DNA of 64,000 nucleotides from an uncultured Amylibacter sp. (lineage in GTDB: Bacteria > Pseudomonadota > Alphaproteobacteria > Rhodobacterales > Rhodobacteraceae), in contig CAJIZV010000001.1 in NCBI GenBank assembly GCA_905181935.1, forward strand, positions 496,001-560,000, in the 5' to 3' direction. A program made the translations under genes and the position numbers. The notes under the pieces were generated by a model that searched no databases, was not told where the DNA came from, and saw nothing but the letters and a program-made list of their open reading frames with translations. This document shows positions 63,389 through 64,000 of the stretch, piece after piece. The first letter of the stretch is position 1; each line of letters begins with the position of its first letter.

Positions 63389-64000
63389 TTAATTAATTCT
63401 CTTCATCCAATAGTCACTCGCTTCATCTTGAACTTCCTTTAAACGGTTAGACCACATACTCGCTTCAATTTCTGGTAATTTATTTTTGAGTGCCTCTACT
63501 TTTTCAATTACATAATTAGCTCTGACATCACCATTAGATTGAGCAATAAGTGCCCAGAAATACGCACTCTCGTATGATTTGGTACTACTGTTACCTGTTA
63601 AGTAACCTCGAGCTAATAAATAGAATTGTGGTTTGGCCTTATTTTTTGTCTCTTCAAAATTAATTGTTTTTTGTTGTAGCTGAATTATTTCTGAAAGACT
63701 AAGTTGCTTTTCTATAGCATTCAAATAAGTTGGAGCACTTTTATTTCCTTGTGATCCCATTTTTTGAGCTACTACATACGCATCACTGAAACGGTCTTCA
63801 GATAAATATAATTCAATCAATTTTTCATTGGCCTTTTCGTGACCATCTGAAGCTAAATACTCAAATATTTTCCTTGATAAGTTTGAGTTTTTAATTACGC
63901 CAATTCCACTATTAAAAGAAATTCCCAATTCAAATAATTTTTTTGTTTCAAATCTAGAAAAATTACCATTTAATATTTCAGCTAAATCAGATTTAGAAAC
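63389..64000 (-). CDS. Sel1-like repeat protein (5' end cut by window edge)
   Basis: The frame is open from the right window edge to a stop at 63389, about 203 residues; an internal TTG at 63928 is not the true start. Helical Sel1/TPR-like repeats are visible: KKLFELGISFNSGIGVIKN, IFEYLASDGHEKANEKLIEL, FYLLARGYLTGNSSTKSYES and AYFWALIAQSNGDVRANYVI. Such proteins mediate protein-protein contacts, often in the envelope. The N-terminus lies outside the window. Confidence 0.75.
   Translation of the reverse strand, partial: VSKSDLAEILNGNFSRFETKKLFELGISFNSGIGVIKNSNLSRKIFEYLASDGHEKANEKLIELYLSEDRFSDAYVVAQKMGSQGNKSAPTYLNAIEKQLSLSEIIQLQQKTINFEETKNKAKPQFYLLARGYLTGNSSTKSYESAYFWALIAQSNGDVRANYVIEKVEALKNKLPEIEASMWSNRLKEVQDEASDYWMKRIN

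Overview
The window is an AT-rich, gene-dense stretch from a bacterial chromosome. The gene set is a TAXI-type TRAP transporter, an frcRBCAK-type sugar cluster, a PotABCD-type transporter, urtABCDE next to ureDABCEFG, and a Rieske/flavoprotein demethylase group. Together with short intergenic gaps and many ATGA overlaps, this suggests a streamlined, low-GC marine alphaproteobacterium, plausibly Rhodobacterales-like. The placement is an inference from gene content; there is no rRNA, tRNA or marker gene here to fix it.

Layout. 1-6 kb (minus): TRAP permease (cut by the window edge) and TAXI receptor, two short-chain dehydrogenases, and mannonate dehydratase uxuA. 6.3-11 kb (plus): GntR regulator, SMP-30 lactonase, FAH-family hydrolase, SDR and MFS carrier. 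With uxuA this looks like uptake and catabolism of a sugar acid. 11.3-17.5 kb: a D-lyxose/mannose isomerase, a FucU mutarotase and an FrcR-like ROK regulator, divergent from frcBCAK (hexose import and kinase). 17.6-23.5 kb (minus): an aldo/keto reductase, then a four-gene LolD/FtsX/AttH/PPOX operon that is GC-richer and carries two one-base frameshifts. 23.7-25.2 kb: a small protein, a decayed relative and a DUF3047 protein. 25.4-28.6 kb (minus): a polar amino-acid ABC importer whose first permease is split by one base. 28.8-29.2 kb: a structured leader or small RNA before a small secreted protein.

29.4-44.3 kb is the most distinctive region. PotD-A-B-C and a class III aminotransferase run leftwards. 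From the same promoter region, a trimethylamine/dimethylglycine dehydrogenase-like flavoprotein, a PuuB-like oxidase, a Rieske oxygenase, an 83-residue unknown protein and a monoamine/polyamine oxidase run rightwards. A MATE exporter and an aldehyde dehydrogenase close the region. I read it as uptake and stepwise oxidation of an N-methylated polyamine or betaine-like cation.

44.6-48.2 kb: DUF1800/DUF1501 pair plus a third exported protein. 48.4 kb: adenosine/adenine deaminase. 49.5-61.5 kb: LysR regulator, urea ABC importer urtABCDE and, convergently, a complete urease operon ureDABCEFG, i.e. nitrogen from urea. 62.2-64 kb: a GC-rich sulfite-oxidase-fold molybdoenzyme and the 3' part of a Sel1-repeat protein.

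A recurring regulatory design is visible. In all five binding-protein-dependent uptake systems (TRAP, frc, amino acid, pot, urt), the binding-protein gene is followed by an inverted-repeat hairpin before the next transporter gene. This would keep the receptor mRNA in excess of membrane-component mRNA. No CRISPR array, insertion sequence, tRNA or rRNA was found.
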